This document shows, in pieces, positions 21,301 to 36,200 of a stretch of 64,000 nucleotides of DNA (positions are counted from its first letter, which is position 1; every line of letters starts with the position of its first letter). Source of the DNA: Notolepis coatsorum (lineage: Eukaryota > Chordata > Actinopteri > Aulopiformes > Paralepididae); assembly GCA_963971535.1 (NCBI GenBank), contig OZ020593.1, positions 20,650,884 through 20,714,883 of the forward strand. Direction: 5' to 3'. The notes under the pieces are model-generated. The model had not been told where the DNA came from. It was given only the letters and a program-made list of their open reading frames with translations, and did no database searches. Made by a program: the position numbers and the translations under genes.

Positions 21301-23718
21301 CGATATGATCTATGGAAGAAATCCATATTGCGATAATCATAAGGACTTGTATATGGTAAATGGTGCATTTATATAGAGCTTTTATCCAAAGCGCTTTCCA
21401 ATTTTGTTCCTCATATTCACCCGTTCACTCAAATATTCACACACCGACAGACACTTTTTGCAGTGTGGAGTTCTCTCTCCTGATTGGATAAAGTGGGAAC
21501 AGGATACCAGGAAATGTATTTTGTGTTTACTGCAGAGTGGAGGGACTGGGAGAGACGCCTCTATACTTTCCGTAGCCGCATTTCTGGCAAGACGCTCTCT
21601 GATTGGCCGACGCCTGTTTCTACACTGGTTAAGCTTAGGCACTCTTTCGAAGTTGGTTAGAGTTTGTCTTAGAGCGTGACGGCAAGTTCTTTCGACGGTT
21701 AAGCTTAGGCACTTTTTCGAAGTTGGTTAAGGTTAGAGTTTGTCTTAGAGCATGGCGATAGAACGCCAGGTAGTTTGCAGGCTGTTCGACGCGGAAATGG
21801 GCAAAGACACAGCTCGTCACGCGATTGGGCAACAGTGGCCAATCAGATAGCGTCTGCCAGAAATGCGGCTACGGAAAGTATAGACGCGGGAGAGACCCAT
21901 GTTACTGACCAGACACTCTTATCAGTGATGGCTGTCGGGAGTGTAGAGCTATTCTTTTAACATGTAGACCACTTATTTTAAAGGGGAACTATCTTATAAA
22001 TGGCCTTTTTCAGTGTTTAGCATTGTTTCCTAGCTGTGTGGACTTATATTAATAGGATCTATGTCTCTAATTCTCATATTGGCGCATTCTTCCAATTCTC
22101 CTCTCACAATATTCACCCTCACTGAACTGAGTCATCTGAAAATGTGTATATCTGTGATGTCAGAGATTTCTCAGCTGCATAATAATGTGGCAGTTGATGT
22201 GGCAGTTGGCACCAGGCCACACAGTGGTTGGAGCCCAGCCTCAAAACGGCTTAAGATCTTGAGGTAGAAAAATGCTATTTTTGAGTACTTGATTAGAAAT
22301 ACAAAACAATGATTATTTTTGAAAAAAAAAAACTTACAGAGGTATTCCATAGACTCACAGGAATTGTGTAAAAGTGCCCAAATAGTGAAAGAAATAGTAA
22401 AATAGTTCCCCTTTAACAAACAAGAAAATACCACTTACGGCATCTTTAATCTCATTGAACTGTGGGGTGATGTAAAGTGTAACATAAAACAAAAAATTGC
22501 AATTTTCAGATGAAATTCCCTTGAATATTTCAGAATAAATGTTGTAAGAAATCTGAGTTACTACATGCTTGTTGTGATCAATTCTGTCACTATATCAATA
22601 TCATGATGGAATTATATGATATTATGATCCCATCTAATGATGATAATAATACACTTTATTTGTATGGCACCTTTCATACAAGAATTGCAGCTCCAAGTGC
22701 TTCACAGCAGTAAAAAAAAAGACAGGCACAAAATTGGCAGATCAAGAGCAATGCATAAAGTGCATCAAAATAGACAAAGGCAAGACATAGAACATCAAAT
22801 CACAGTTCTTCACACACTAGGATCTAACATCCCAATAGAATAGGCCTCTTTTGTTTACAGCTTGATCAGAACATTTCTCTCGGGGCCAACCTCCCTCTCA
22901 GGGCAAACCTCCCTCTCAGGGCGCAGTTCCAGGCCTTACTAGTGTCAATTATTGTAGAATGAAGCCTAATGAAGACTGTCCCAGGTCTTAATGAAGACTA
23001 ATGAAGCCAGTGTTTCCCCTATATGCAATTCTTGTGACTGAATTAGGACCGCCGCTGCTATGAACTAGACTATTTAAAAAAAATTATATAAGAAAAATTA
23101 TATATATATTTTTTTATCATTTCATTTGGGCTGTGGGGGTGCTTAATGTAAAAGACTGACCTGAGGAAAAGGCTGCAGGGTGAAAGCACTGCAGTCTAGT
23201 CGATTTTGTGTTTTGAGCACAAAGTTCATCATAGATCTAGCCTCTTTATTTTGCTCTCAAAGTGCACCAGATTGATGCATTTAACTTTAAAATGTAAAAA
23301 AAAAAAAAAGTTCCGGGGGGCATTCCGCACCGGGCCCGCAGAATTTTTTTCCCCAGGGGAAACACTGGAAGCCCATCGGAGGTCTTCTCCCTGCTTGAGA
23401 AGTGTTCTCCGCTGAAGCCCTCCCCATGCAGCTGCGTTGTATTCCGCAGATCGAAAACATCGAGCTTCCCATGGACACCAAAACCAACGAGCGACGAGGC
23501 TTCTGCTTCGTGACGTACACAGAGGAGAGCCCGGTCCAGAAACTCTTAGAAAACAGATACCATCAAGTCGGAAGTGGAAAGGTATTTGGAATTTCGGTAT
23601 CTCCCTTTAAAATGTTATCGCGACGCACACACACAGCGAATTACAGATTAACCCATGACCTTTATGACCACGGTCCAAAGTCCACGTTTCAGAAGGAGCG
23701 TCTCGGTAGTCACCCGTT

Positions 23719-23767
<49 letters not shown>

Positions 23768-26700
23768 TGTCTCCCTCCTGCTTGTCCCCCCCACCCGCTT
23801 GTCTCCCGGCCAGTGTGAGATCAAAGTGGCGCAGCCTAAAGAAGTGTACAGACAGCAGCAGCAGCACAGAGACAGAGGGAGCTACGGAGGAGGAGGAGGA
23901 GGAGGAGGAGGAGGGAGAGGAGGAGGCTTCAGGGGGCGAGGGCGAGGAGGTAATGTCCGCAGCTCCATCCCACTCTTGTGATAAGGCCCTGACACACCGT
24001 CTGCTTTCAACGGCTCGTAGGCGACCATTCCATCGCTTCTCTCGTCTTTTTTTCTTTTTGGGTAAATCACCGGTAGAAAAAAAGGCATGAGGGACACCGT
24101 GAAGCGTGTTCTGTGTAGCGTGTTTTGTTTCCGTGTAGCGTGTTCCACATTCCGTGTTCCATGTAGCGTGTTCTGTTTCCATGTAGCGTGTTCCGTTTCC
24201 GTGTAGCGTGTTCTGTGTAGCGTGTTCGCATTAGAGACGATGACTCCCCCGCGCCAGGAGGTGGCAGTAGTCTGTATTTGATCTAAAAAAAGGAAAACAA
24301 AATTGTATCACAGGAAGACAACATTGTTCACAGGAAGACAACATTGTATCACAGGAAGACAAACATTGTATCACAGGAAGACAAACATTGTATCACAGGA
24401 AGACAAACATTGTATCACAGGAAGACAACATTGTATCACAGGAAGACAAACATTGTATCACAGGAAGACAACATTGTATCACAGGAAGACAACATTGCAT
24501 CACAGGAAGACAAAATTGTATCACAGGAAGACAACATTTTATAAATAGCGAGGTGCTTCTTCACTGTGTGAATCTCTGAATTTCTGAGTCACAGAAATCC
24601 AATCCAATAGAAGGTCAAGTAGTGTCTGACAAAGATCCACCTGTATTGCTCATCTTTGCACTTTACTGCTACGATATTTAGTCAAATTTCTTTTTGAGAT
24701 GGTGCTACTAAACGGGTTGCACCAATGTAAATATAGCCCTGTTTATTTGATCATCATCGTATATCAGGTTCATTTCTCCTTCATCACCGGGAGGGAGAGA
24801 TGTGTGTGTGAGTGAGAGACGGTCTCCAGTCAGCCAGCGCTCGCTCGCTCTCTCTGTCTCCCTCTCTCCCTCCCTCCCTCCCTCCCCCAGTGCCCTCGGT
24901 TGACACATTGATTTATTTTTTTCCGAAAGAGAATATAATTCCGATCCCTCTGAGCCACAGACGGCAGTGTCAAAATGAGGACATGGGGGACAGTTTAGAC
25001 GAGTCTGCAGGCGATGGAGAAAAAGTCTTAAGTCTTCCCTACAGGAACACGGTGAGCTCAGTGAGGCAAGTGAGTTGCAGAGTCCTTTGGACTTCAGGTC
25101 AGGACTTTTCTAAATAAAAATACTTCAGTTCAGGTCTTTTCTAAATAAAAAGACTTCAGGTCGGGACTTTTCTAAATAAAAAGACTTCAGGTCGGGACTT
25201 TTCTAAATAAAAATACTTCAGGTCAGGACTTTTCTAAATAAAACGACTTCAGGTCGGGACCTTTCTAAATAAAAAGACTTCATGTCAGGACTTTTCTAAA
25301 TAAACAGACTTCAGGTAGGGACTTTTCTAAATAAAAAGGCTTCCGGTCGGGACTTTTCTAAATAAAGACTTCAGGTCGGGACTTTTCTAAATAAAAATAC
25401 TTCAGGTCAAGACTTTTCTAAATAAAAATACTTCAGGTCGGGACTTTTCTAAATAAAAATACTTCAGGTCGGGACTTTTCTAAATAAAAATACTTCAGGT
25501 CGGGACTTTTCTAAATAAAGACTTCAGGTCGGGACTTTTCTAAATAAAACTACTTTAGGTCAAGACTTTTCTAAATAAAAATACTTCAGGTCGGGACTTT
25601 TCTAAATAAAAATACTTCAGGTCGGGACTTTTCTAAATAAAAATACTTCAGGTCAGGACTTTTCTAAATAAAAATACTTCGGGTCAGGACTTTCCTAAAT
25701 AAAAAGACTTCAGGACGAGACTTTTCTAAATAAAAATACTTCAGGTCAGGACTTTTCTAAATAAAAATACTTCAGGTCGGGACTTTTCTAAATAAAACGA
25801 CTTCAGGTCAAGACTTTTCTAAATAAAAATACTTCAGGTCAGGACTTTTCTAAAATAAAAATACTTCAGGTCGGGACTTTTATAAATAAAAATACTTCAG
25901 GTCGGGACTTTTCTAAATAAAAATACTTCAGGTCAGGACTTTTCTAAAATAAAAATACTTCAGGCCAGGACTTTTCTACATAAAACGACTTCAGGTCATG
26001 ACTTTTCTAAAATAAAAATACTTCAGGTCGGGACTTTTCTAAATAAAAAGACTTCATGTCAGGACTTTTCTAAATAAAAATACTTCATGTCAGGACTTTT
26101 CTAAATAAAAAGACTTCAGGTCAGGACTTTTCTAATTAAAAAGACTTCAGGTCAGGACTTTTCTAAAATAAAAATACTTCAGGTCAGGACTTTTCTAAAT
26201 AAAAATACTTCAGGTCAGGACTTTTCTAAATACAAATACTTCAGGTCGGGACTTTTCTAAATAAAAATACTTCAGGTCAGGACTTTTCTAAATAAAACGA
26301 CTTCAGGTCAGGACTTTTCTAAAATAAAAATACTTCAGGTCGGGACTTTTCTAAATAAAAAGACTTCATGTCAGGACTTTTCTAAATAAAAATACTTCAT
26401 GTCAGGACTTTTCTAAATAAAAAGACTTCAGGTCAGGACTTTTCTAAATAAAAAGACTTCAGGTCAGGACTTTTCTAAAAATAAAAATACTTCAGGTCAG
26501 GACTTTTCTAAATAAAGACTTCAGGTAGGGACTTTTCTAAATAAAAATACTTCTGGTCAGGACTTTTCTAAATACAAATACTTCAGGTCGGGACTTTTCT
26601 AAATAAAAATACTTCAGGTCAGGACTTTTCTAAATAAAAATACTTCAGGTCGGGACTTTTCTAAATAAAACAACTTTAGGTCAGGACTTTTCTAAATAAA

Positions 26701-29700
26701 AAGACTTCAGGTCGGGACTTTTCTAAATAAAAAGACTTCAGGTCGGGACTTTTCTAAATAAAAAGACTTCAGGTCAGCACTTTTCTAAATAAAAAGACTT
26801 CAGGTCAGGACTTTTCTAAAAATAAAAATACTTCAGGTCAGGACTTTTCTAAATAAAGACTTCAGGTAGGGACTTTTCTAAATAAAAATACTTCTGGTCA
26901 GGACTTTTCTAAATACAAATACTTCAGGTCGGGACTTTTCTAAATAAAAATACTTCAGGTCAGGACTTTTCTAAATAAAAATACTTCAGGTCGGGACTTT
27001 TCTAAATAAAACAACTTTAGGTCAGGACTTTTCTAAATAAAAAGACTTCAGGTCGGGACTTTTCTAAATAAAAAGACTTCAGGTCGGGACTTTTCTAAAT
27101 AACAATACTTCAGGTCGGGACTTTTCTAAATAAAAATACTTCAGGTCAGGACTTTTCTAAATAAAAATACTTCAGGTCAGGACTTTCCTAAATAAAAAGA
27201 CTTCAGGACGAGACTTTTCTAAATAAAAATACTTCAGGTCAGGACTTTTCTAAATAAAAATACTTCAGGTCGGGACTTTTCTAAATAAAACGACTTCAGG
27301 TCAAGACTTTTCTAAATAAAAATACTTCAGGTCAGGACTTTTCTAAAATAAAAATACTTCAAGTCGGGACTTTTATAAATAAAAATACTTCAGGTCGGGA
27401 CTTTTCTAAATAAAAATACTTCAGGTCAGGACTTTTCTAAAATAAAAATACTTCAGGTCAGGACTTTTCTACATAAAACGACTTCAGGTCATGACTTTTC
27501 TAAAATAAAAATACTTCAGGTCGGGACTTTTCTAAATAAAAAGACTTCATGTCAGGACTTTTCTAAATAAAAATACTTCATGTCAGGACTTTTCTAAATA
27601 AAAAGACTTCAGGTCAGGACTTTTCTAATTAAAAAGACTTCAGGTCAGGACTTTTCTAAAATAAAAATACTTCAGGTCAGGACTTTTCTAAATAAAAATA
27701 CTTCAGGTCAGGACTTTTCTAAATACAAATACTTCAGGTCGGGACTTTTCTAAATAAAAATACTTCAGGTCAGGACTTTTCTAAATAAAACGACTTCAGG
27801 TCAGGACTTTTCTAAAATAAAAATACTTCAGGTCGGGACTTTTCTAAATAAAAAGACTTCATGTCAGGACTTTTCTAAATAAAAATACTTCATGTCAGGA
27901 CTTTTCTAAATAAAAAGACTTCAGGTCAGGACTTTTCTAAATAAAAAGACTTCAGGTCAGGACTTTTCTAAAAATAAAAATACTTCAGGTCAGGACTTTT
28001 CTAAATAAAGACTTCAGGTAGGGACTTTTCTAAATAAAAATACTTCTGGTCAGGACTTTTCTAAATACAAATACTTCAGGTCGGGACTTTTCTAAATAAA
28101 AATACTTCAGGTCAGGACTTTTCTAAATAAAAATACTTCAGGTCAGGACTTTTCTAAAATAAAAATACTTCAGGTCAGGACTTTTCTACATAAAACGACT
28201 TCAGGTCATGACTTTTCTAAAATAAAAATACTTCAGGTCGGGACTTTTCTAAATAAAAAGACTTCATGTCAGGACTTTTCTAAATAAAAATACTTCATGT
28301 CAGGACTTTTCTAAATAAAAAGACTTCAGGTCAGGACTTTTCTAATTAAAAAGACTTCAGGTCAGGACTTTTCTAAAATAAAAATACTTCAGGTCAGGAC
28401 TTTTCTAAATAAAAATACTTCAGGTCAGGACTTTTCTAAATACAAATACTTCAGGTCGGGACTTTTCTAAATAAAAAATACTTCAGGTCAGGACTTTTCT
28501 AAATAAAACGACTTCAGGTCAGGACTTTTCTAAAATAAAAATACTTCAGGTCGGGACTTTTCTAAATAAAAAGACTTCATGTCAGGACTTTTCTAAATAA
28601 AAATACTTCATGTCAGGACTTTTCTAAATAAAAAGACTTCAGGTCAGGACTTTTCTAAATAAAAAGACTTCAGGTCAGGACTTTTCTAAAAATAAAAATA
28701 CTTCAGGTCAGGACTTTTCTAAATAAAGACTTCAGGTAGGGACTTTTCTAAATAAAAATACTTCTGGTCAGGACTTTTCTAAATACAAATACTTCAGGTC
28801 GGGACTTTTCTAAATAAAAATACTTCAGGTCAGGACTTTTCTAAATAAAAATACTTCAGGTCGGGACTTTTCTAAATAAAACAACTTTAGGTCAGGACTT
28901 TTCTAAATAAAAAGACTTCAGGTCGGGACTTTTCTAAATAAAAAGACTTCAGGTCGGGACTTTTCTAAATAAAAAGACTTCAGGTCAGCACTTTTCTAAA
29001 TAAAAAGACTTCAGGTCAGGACTTTTCTAAAAATAAAAATACTTCAGGTCAGGACTTTTCTAAATAAAGACTTCAGGTAGGGACTTTTCTAAATAAAAAT
29101 ACTTCTGGTCAGGACTTTTCTAAATACAAATACTTCAGGTCGGGACTTTTCTAAATAAAAATACTTCAGGTCAGGACTTTTCTAAATAAAAATACTTCAG
29201 GTCGGGACTTTTCTAAATAAAACAACTTTAGGTCAGGACTTTTCTAAATAAAAAGACTTCAGGTCGGGACTTTTCTAAATAAAAAGACTTCAGGTCGGGA
29301 CTTTTCTAAATAAAAAGACTTCAGGTCAGCACTTTTCTAAATAAATGTTTTCGTGAACAAAGATGTATAAAAGTGCTGTTAAACAAAAAAAAAAAAAAAA
29401 CTGCCTCAATCACATTTTCTAATAACATAGACTTCCAATAAAAAAAAAGTATTGACTGCATTTGAAGAGCCCCGTCAGTCCATCTCAATGGAATACATAA
29501 AGTATATGTAATGTGTGTGTGGGCAGGTTAATAAAATAGAAAAAAACATGTTGTGCTGGATCATCTATTTTAAGCTGCTCCATCTCGAGGCCTGTCGGAG
29601 TAACGACGCCTGCCCAGCTGGAACGGGGGAATCCTTGTTGGACGTGATGCGTAACGAACGTCTTCATTCCTTCATCTGCCGTTCCTCAGTCTCCCTAGTT

Positions 29701-30212
29701 AACGACCACATTAATGAACGAAGTGGGAAAAATCAAAGAATGTGTGGATAAAACATTGCTTTATCTGCCGGATTCAAGTCGCTCCATTGTCATTTTGAGC
29801 CACTCTTGTGCCATAATATGGCTCAAGCGAGGACGGTTCATGTTGAACGAAGATGAGATAACATATTCCTTTATTGATCCCCATGGGGGAATTCTGGGCA
29901 TCATAGCGGGGGGGGGGGGGGGGGGGGGGTACAGGTATGGGCAGGGTAATGGAAGACATAAATATAGGCAATAAAAATGTGGACAAAGGTGCAGATGAGG
30001 ATCTTTATGCCCTATTGGTTATATTATACGTTATGCAATAAAGAATCCCAGCCTTACAGCCAGGCATGTGTTCTTATTCACAGCCCCAGTCGTCTTGCAG
30101 CGGTGAAATAACTGCAAGGACGACCGATATCGGTGGATCTCCGTCAGACACTGCTCCCATTCTCAGCCCGAGGAGAATACCAGCTCCCAGAGCCGTAGCC
30201 GCCGGACGCAAC

Positions 30213-30270
<58 letters not shown>

Positions 30271-33200
30271 CTTAATCTGGCTTTTGTTCGCTTGTCACTC
30301 ACTACCGCTCGTCTTCCCGTGGTATGAAGGCTGGGAAAGCTCTCTCTACCGACTTGACTACTTCCACAACCAACACGCTGCCGATTTCCAACGTGCGGAA
30401 AACCCCAAAAAACGTGCACAAAACCCCAAAAAACGTGCACAAAACCCAACGCGAGATGATCATCACCCACGGTGCACGATGTGTCAGGGCCTTACGCACC
30501 CAACTGCTATGGAAACGCCTTGGCTGAGTTATTTCAATTGGCCCGTCTCAAACCCCGCCCATCTTTTCTCGATTCCTCCAATCACGGCCGCTTGTTGAAC
30601 CCGACTGGTCGATTATGGTCGTAGGCGGGATCTTCATGGTCACGATATAGGTTTGATGGTGAAACGCATCGTAACAAAGTACTTACAGATTTCATGAGCT
30701 CGGGCTAAGAGGAGTGTTCTCTCTCCCAGGTGGCCTCGATGAGAGCTCTCCTCTCAGCCGAAGCTCATTTAACCGACATGCACTTTGTTACTATTTGTCA
30801 CTTTTAAACCTATATTGTGGTCATAAAGATCCGTCTATGACATAATCGGTGAGTTTGGTTCCACCACAGATTGTTGGTGATTGGAGGATCACACTCTGTA
30901 TGATGGCATGTACAATAATGCTGTATATATTTATTCTTACTGTATATATACATATATCCACATCTGTCTGTACATACCTGCACATAATAATTTTTACATA
31001 TCTGTAGATTCTATATCTGTACATATCCCTTGCCTATTCTTACTACCGTAGTTACGCTGCTGGCCAGTATGACTTACTTACTACCATAGTGTCTTTATAC
31101 CTGTATCACTGTACATATTAATACCACAACTCTGTACATACATCTGATTAGCACTACACTCTGTAGTACTCATTTATATATACAGACGATACATTTAAAT
31201 CTAATCTATTAGGAGTACTATACTGTACTCTTGTACTGTAAATAGTACTGCAATTATGTGTAGATCATAAATAATCATTCCTAAAAATGAATAATTCCCA
31301 TCACTATTGCACTTTTACGAAAAGAGGAGTGGGGTTTGAGATGGTTCCATTCCTAGCTTTGTCCCTTCTTTAAAAAACAAAGAAGAAAAACTGGGAGCTT
31401 TTTAGACAGAAAGGCTTTTCACAAATGCTGTGAACCTGGGATGCTGTACTTAACCTCTTTGATTTCTCCATTTAGGTAATAGTAACTACAACCAGCAGGG
31501 CTACAGCAACTACTACGGGAACTATGGAAGTTATGCCAATGGATATAACCAGGGCTACAATGGCTACACTGGCTATGACTACTCTGGCTACAATTATAAT
31601 AGTTACGGTTATGGACAGGGCTACAATGACTACAATGGTAAGCTAACCTATTGATGCCACCTACCTAAAGGAAGCAGTGCCTTTTACCAACGACTCATGT
31701 GCTTTTTGGCCTACGTAAAACCAACCTGTATGTATTCAATAGCTCTGAATAATAAATTGATGTCCGGGACGCTGCCTGCCTTGGGTTTCTTTTGCTTGGA
31801 TGTTAATTGCTGAGATCACTACTTAATCCAAGCAGTGTAGTTGGATCATTTATTTAATTTTTTTTAGATTACAAAACAACAACCAGTCAACATCAAAGTC
31901 TAAACGTAGGCAAATTTCTACGTTTTTTTTTTTTTTTTGTGAATAGAGCGCGTCAGTCACATGGTACTTGAAACGTCATCCTGGTGCCAAACATTGTGCC
32001 CATTAACCTTTCAGCGTAGATCTCTCTCCACATATTTAATCGGTCCAGAACACTCAAGAGGTTGATGCAAATGGTTAAATGTTTTGTAACTGCAGTTGAA
32101 AAGTTGGAAACATAAAAAGCCCATCAATGGTCTACAACCAGCTCATTGGCTCGTCGTCCTCGTCACTCATTAGCCACGTCCCGCCTTCCCAAAACCGGTG
32201 GAAATCAACAGGAGCCCCCCCCCCCCCCCCCACCCTTTTTACGTGACGTTAGCAGCAGGATGGATTGGGAGCTGGATAAGATCATAGCAGTAGTCGTCAG
32301 TCGAGGGGACGTCGCAGGAGAAAAGACTTCCTCTGCACGGAGGCGGAGACATTCCTAACCGCTGGACGTTTACAGGAACGGACAGAAGTAACCGTAAGGG
32401 GCGTAGTGGTGGTCTGGTTATTATCTGTGAACGGTGTCCCGTTGGGACGGGTTCTGATGGAGGGAACCATGTGGCTGACACACCGGACAGAAGAGATGTT
32501 TTAGCATCACTCACTATATGGACACTGACGGCACACGTCTTTTTAAAGGGGAATACTGCCCAATTTAAGAATTCACACAATATGTTATTCCTGTAGCCCC
32601 AGGGCGCCTCCGTCTGCATCTGTGAACATACGCTGCTCTCTCCTGAAGCTAGGACTCGGAGAGAGAGACACGTGCTGCTCTCTCTTAAAGCTAGGACTCG
32701 GAGAGAGACACGTGCTGCTCTCTCCTAAAGCTAGGACTCAGAGAGAGACACGTGCTGCTCTCTCCTAAAGCTATGAATCAGAGACGTGCTGCTCTCTCCT
32801 AAAGCTATGAATCAGAGACGTGCTGCTCTCTCCTAAAGCTATGAATCAGAGACGTGCTGCTCTCTCCTAAAGCTATGAATCAGAGACGTGCTGCTCTCTC
32901 CTAAAGCTATGAATCAGAGACGTGCTGCTCTCCTAAAGCTATGAATCAGACAGAGACACGTGCTGCTCTCTCCTAAAGCTATGAATCAGAGAGAGACGTG
33001 CTGCTCTCTCCTAAAGCTAGGAATCAGAGAGCGAGGAAACCCTTAGTGATGTCCCTGGGATATAGAATCTGCTCCATAGCTCTGATTCTACAAGGTCATA
33101 AAAAGTGTGTGTGAATTCTTGCACCCAAATGAGGTTTATTATATATTCTAGTGTTGCTAGAAGGTCTGGACCACAATTTAAAACCTCATTTTTGGGTGTA

Positions 33201-36200
33201 AGGGGCTCACAAAAATGTTATGGCCTCATAAAGTCAGAGCCAGATTCACTGTCGACGGAGCAGCACCAGATTCTACATCTCGGTTTGGATGTAAGGGTTC
33301 TCTCTGATTTCTAGCTTTAGGAGAGAGAGGTTTACAAATACTGACTGAATTGTCCCGGGGCACTGGAAGAACATAATGTCAATTCTTAAAATGGGTGGTA
33401 TTGCCCTTTTTTATTAAGCATCATTTGGACAAACAATTGGGGCTTGTTTACACTGAGTCTGTTGCAGCCTATGAAGTGATAAGTCCATATATTCTTTTGC
33501 ACATATTCTCCAAACAAACAGCCCCTTCTGAAAACAGTGGATTCAGACCGTCAATCAATCAATGAGATTTATTTATATAGCACATTTAACATGACACGTG
33601 TCAACCAAAGTGCTGTACAGAGGGTAGATACACATAGATACATATTGACAACAATCACACTCTGTTTTATGGGAGGACACATAGGAAAACAGGGCATGAG
33701 TCAGTGAACGGGAAAGGCTAGTAGGTAGAAGTGGGTTTTGAGCCTAGATTTGAAGGCATCTATCGAGGGGGCAAGCCTAATGGAGGTGGGGATGCTGTTC
33801 CGTCAGGTTAGGGTTAGGTTACCTGAGGTCAGGTTAGGGTTAAGTTACCTGAGGTCAGTTTGCTCTCCAGTCCTCTTGACAGTTTGCTTCATTCGCCCAC
33901 GAGAACACTAAAGGCTCCCAAAGGACATATCTCAAACTCTGCCCTCTTTTTTCTTTGATCCTCCAATCGCAACTGTCGCTTTCCTCTGCCAACAGTTTGT
34001 CAAGAAAGCAACAGTTGCAATTGTAAGATCAAGAAAAGAGGGCGGAGTTTGAGATAGGTTAACCTAAGTATGGCTGTCCCTCTGTATGTTGTCATAAAAT
34101 TGTTTACATCTATCCCACAATGCAGCGTCTAGCATCCTCTTTTTCTGTTAGCAAACAGCACTAACTTTTGCTACGAAACATTAGAGCTTAAATGTTCGCT
34201 ACCAAATGTCAGAGCTAACTCTAGTTTGCGGGATGATCTTTGATTAACAGTAGCTAGAGTTAGTGAAAATTGGTAGCTAATGTAAGCACTAATGCTAGCT
34301 AACAGCAGAAGGGTATGTGTTGAGACGCTTTGCATCGTGGGGCAGATTAGGAGGACTGAGTGACATCATTAACGGGGGCAGCCATTTTGAATACAGTCGC
34401 CCCATTCTTTTGTGGTGTTCACTAGGACACAGTTTAGTAAAACTAGGGGTTGGGGCCCTACATGAGCCTGCTTCTGGTAAGGTCCCAGAATCAGGCTACT
34501 TATTAATTTGAGTCATAAGCTGAAGAGGTTAAAGAACTTGCACTAGGTGGTCCTGTTTACATGACGATATGAACGAGCAAGTTAGGTGACTATCTCAGTA
34601 TCTCAGGCTTTACACAAAATACATGTTGTATGCTCGATAGTCATTTCAGACCGAGTGATTAAGCACCTAGTAGCTCTCTTTCTCATTTCACTGTGTAGAG
34701 TTGGAATAATGCAGTGGTTTTGCTCACCGTGTTTGAAAAAAACGCTTCATCCTAATCGGATTCATTCAGCAAATTATTAGCTTCATCAAATTCAGTAAAG
34801 GACCAATATGTGCTATAAGACGTATGATACTGATAACAAGTTCCATTCAAGCTGCACAAATACTATCATCCGTGAACCACCGTGACCGGGTTTACCTCTA
34901 AAGAAACAGAAGTGCAAAATGGAAAGGGAATTGATATCTCGTCAGAGTTGGAAGTGAACCGGGAAATGTGACAAGAAAACCCTTGTTGTTTTCCCTCTCG
35001 CTCTACGTCGATACAAATATTAACGACTTAACTGTTAAACCACACTGGTTAAAGGGATACTACGCTATTTTAAGAAGCCAGCTTGATTAATGACCTCCTA
35101 GGGGTCGTTTCAGTCCATTGAAAAACCACTTGTACCAGTGTCTTGGTGCTTGGTATTTTAGTAAAGGGATTATTTGCACGTGTTAGCAGTGCTAGTGAAA
35201 CTTAATGATGTGTGAAGCATGTCTCTGGGGAAAAGGAAATAACAATTAATTCCTTCTATATAGTTAAAAAATGTATTCAATAAAAAAAAAAAAAAAAAAG
35301 ACAAAAGAAAACCGTCCGTATTTAAACATGGCCTGGCACGATGTTGACTAGTACACCAGATTACGCCAGGATTTCCCGGATTGCTTTAGTATTGAGAAAC
35401 TTGGCACCGTGCTGCATCCTCACGGGGCTTCCGGTGGGGCAAGTGTTTTAGTTTTCTAATCTCGCAGTATAATCTCATGTCTCGTATAAGAACATTATGA
35501 CTTTCATAGGCTTTGCGCTATTATCTATGTTGGTAACTGGACTATGAAACTCAAACCTTTGATGCAATGTACTGTTTGCAACCATTTCCCAGAGTAGAAC
35601 ACATGAGGATGCATTTAATTATACCACGGCTTCCTGGAAAAGGATATGATCATGTTTTTCTTTTTTAAGATTTAAGCCACTTGGATTGTATTGGAACCTG
35701 GTGAGGGGATGCAGTACATGTTTCTCAATCCTACAGCGGTCAGAGAAACTATGGTCTGTATAGGCCCTTTCGTGACTGTGATGCAAGCCTTGCTTGAATA
35801 CGCAAGCAAGGCTTGCATCACAGTCACGAAAGGGGCTATGGTCTGTACTAGTCCACATCATGGCAGACGATGTTTAAATGGGACCTGGGTTAAAAAAAAA
35901 AGAAAGTTAAAGGTTCTGTAAGTGATATAATTTGTTAAGATAAAGTGTTAAATAGCTCTACATTCCGACAGCCATCACTGATATATAGAGTGTCTGGTCA
36001 GTAACATGGGTCTCCCAGTCCCTCCGCTCTGCAGTAAACACAAAATACATTTTCTGGTATCCCTTCCCACTTTTTTCTAATCAGGAGTATGTATTTTGTG
36101 TTTACTGCAGAGCGGAGGGACTGGGAGACCCATGTTACTGACCAGACACTCTATACCACTCTCAGAAGCTCTCTCATGACTGACTCCACAAGCATGCTTA

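Noticed and set aside
20924..21376. 150-aa plus frame in hnrnpdl intron 3
   Set aside because: Crosses a poly(T) run and transposon ends; no domain.
23607..24182. 191-aa minus frame overlapping hnrnpdl exon 5
   Set aside because: Antisense shadow of CT repeat, glycine codons and short tandem repeat.
25097..29345. Regular 31-bp repeats as a possible CRISPR-like array
   Set aside because: Repeats are contiguous with no unique spacers, no cas genes, and the setting is a eukaryotic intron.
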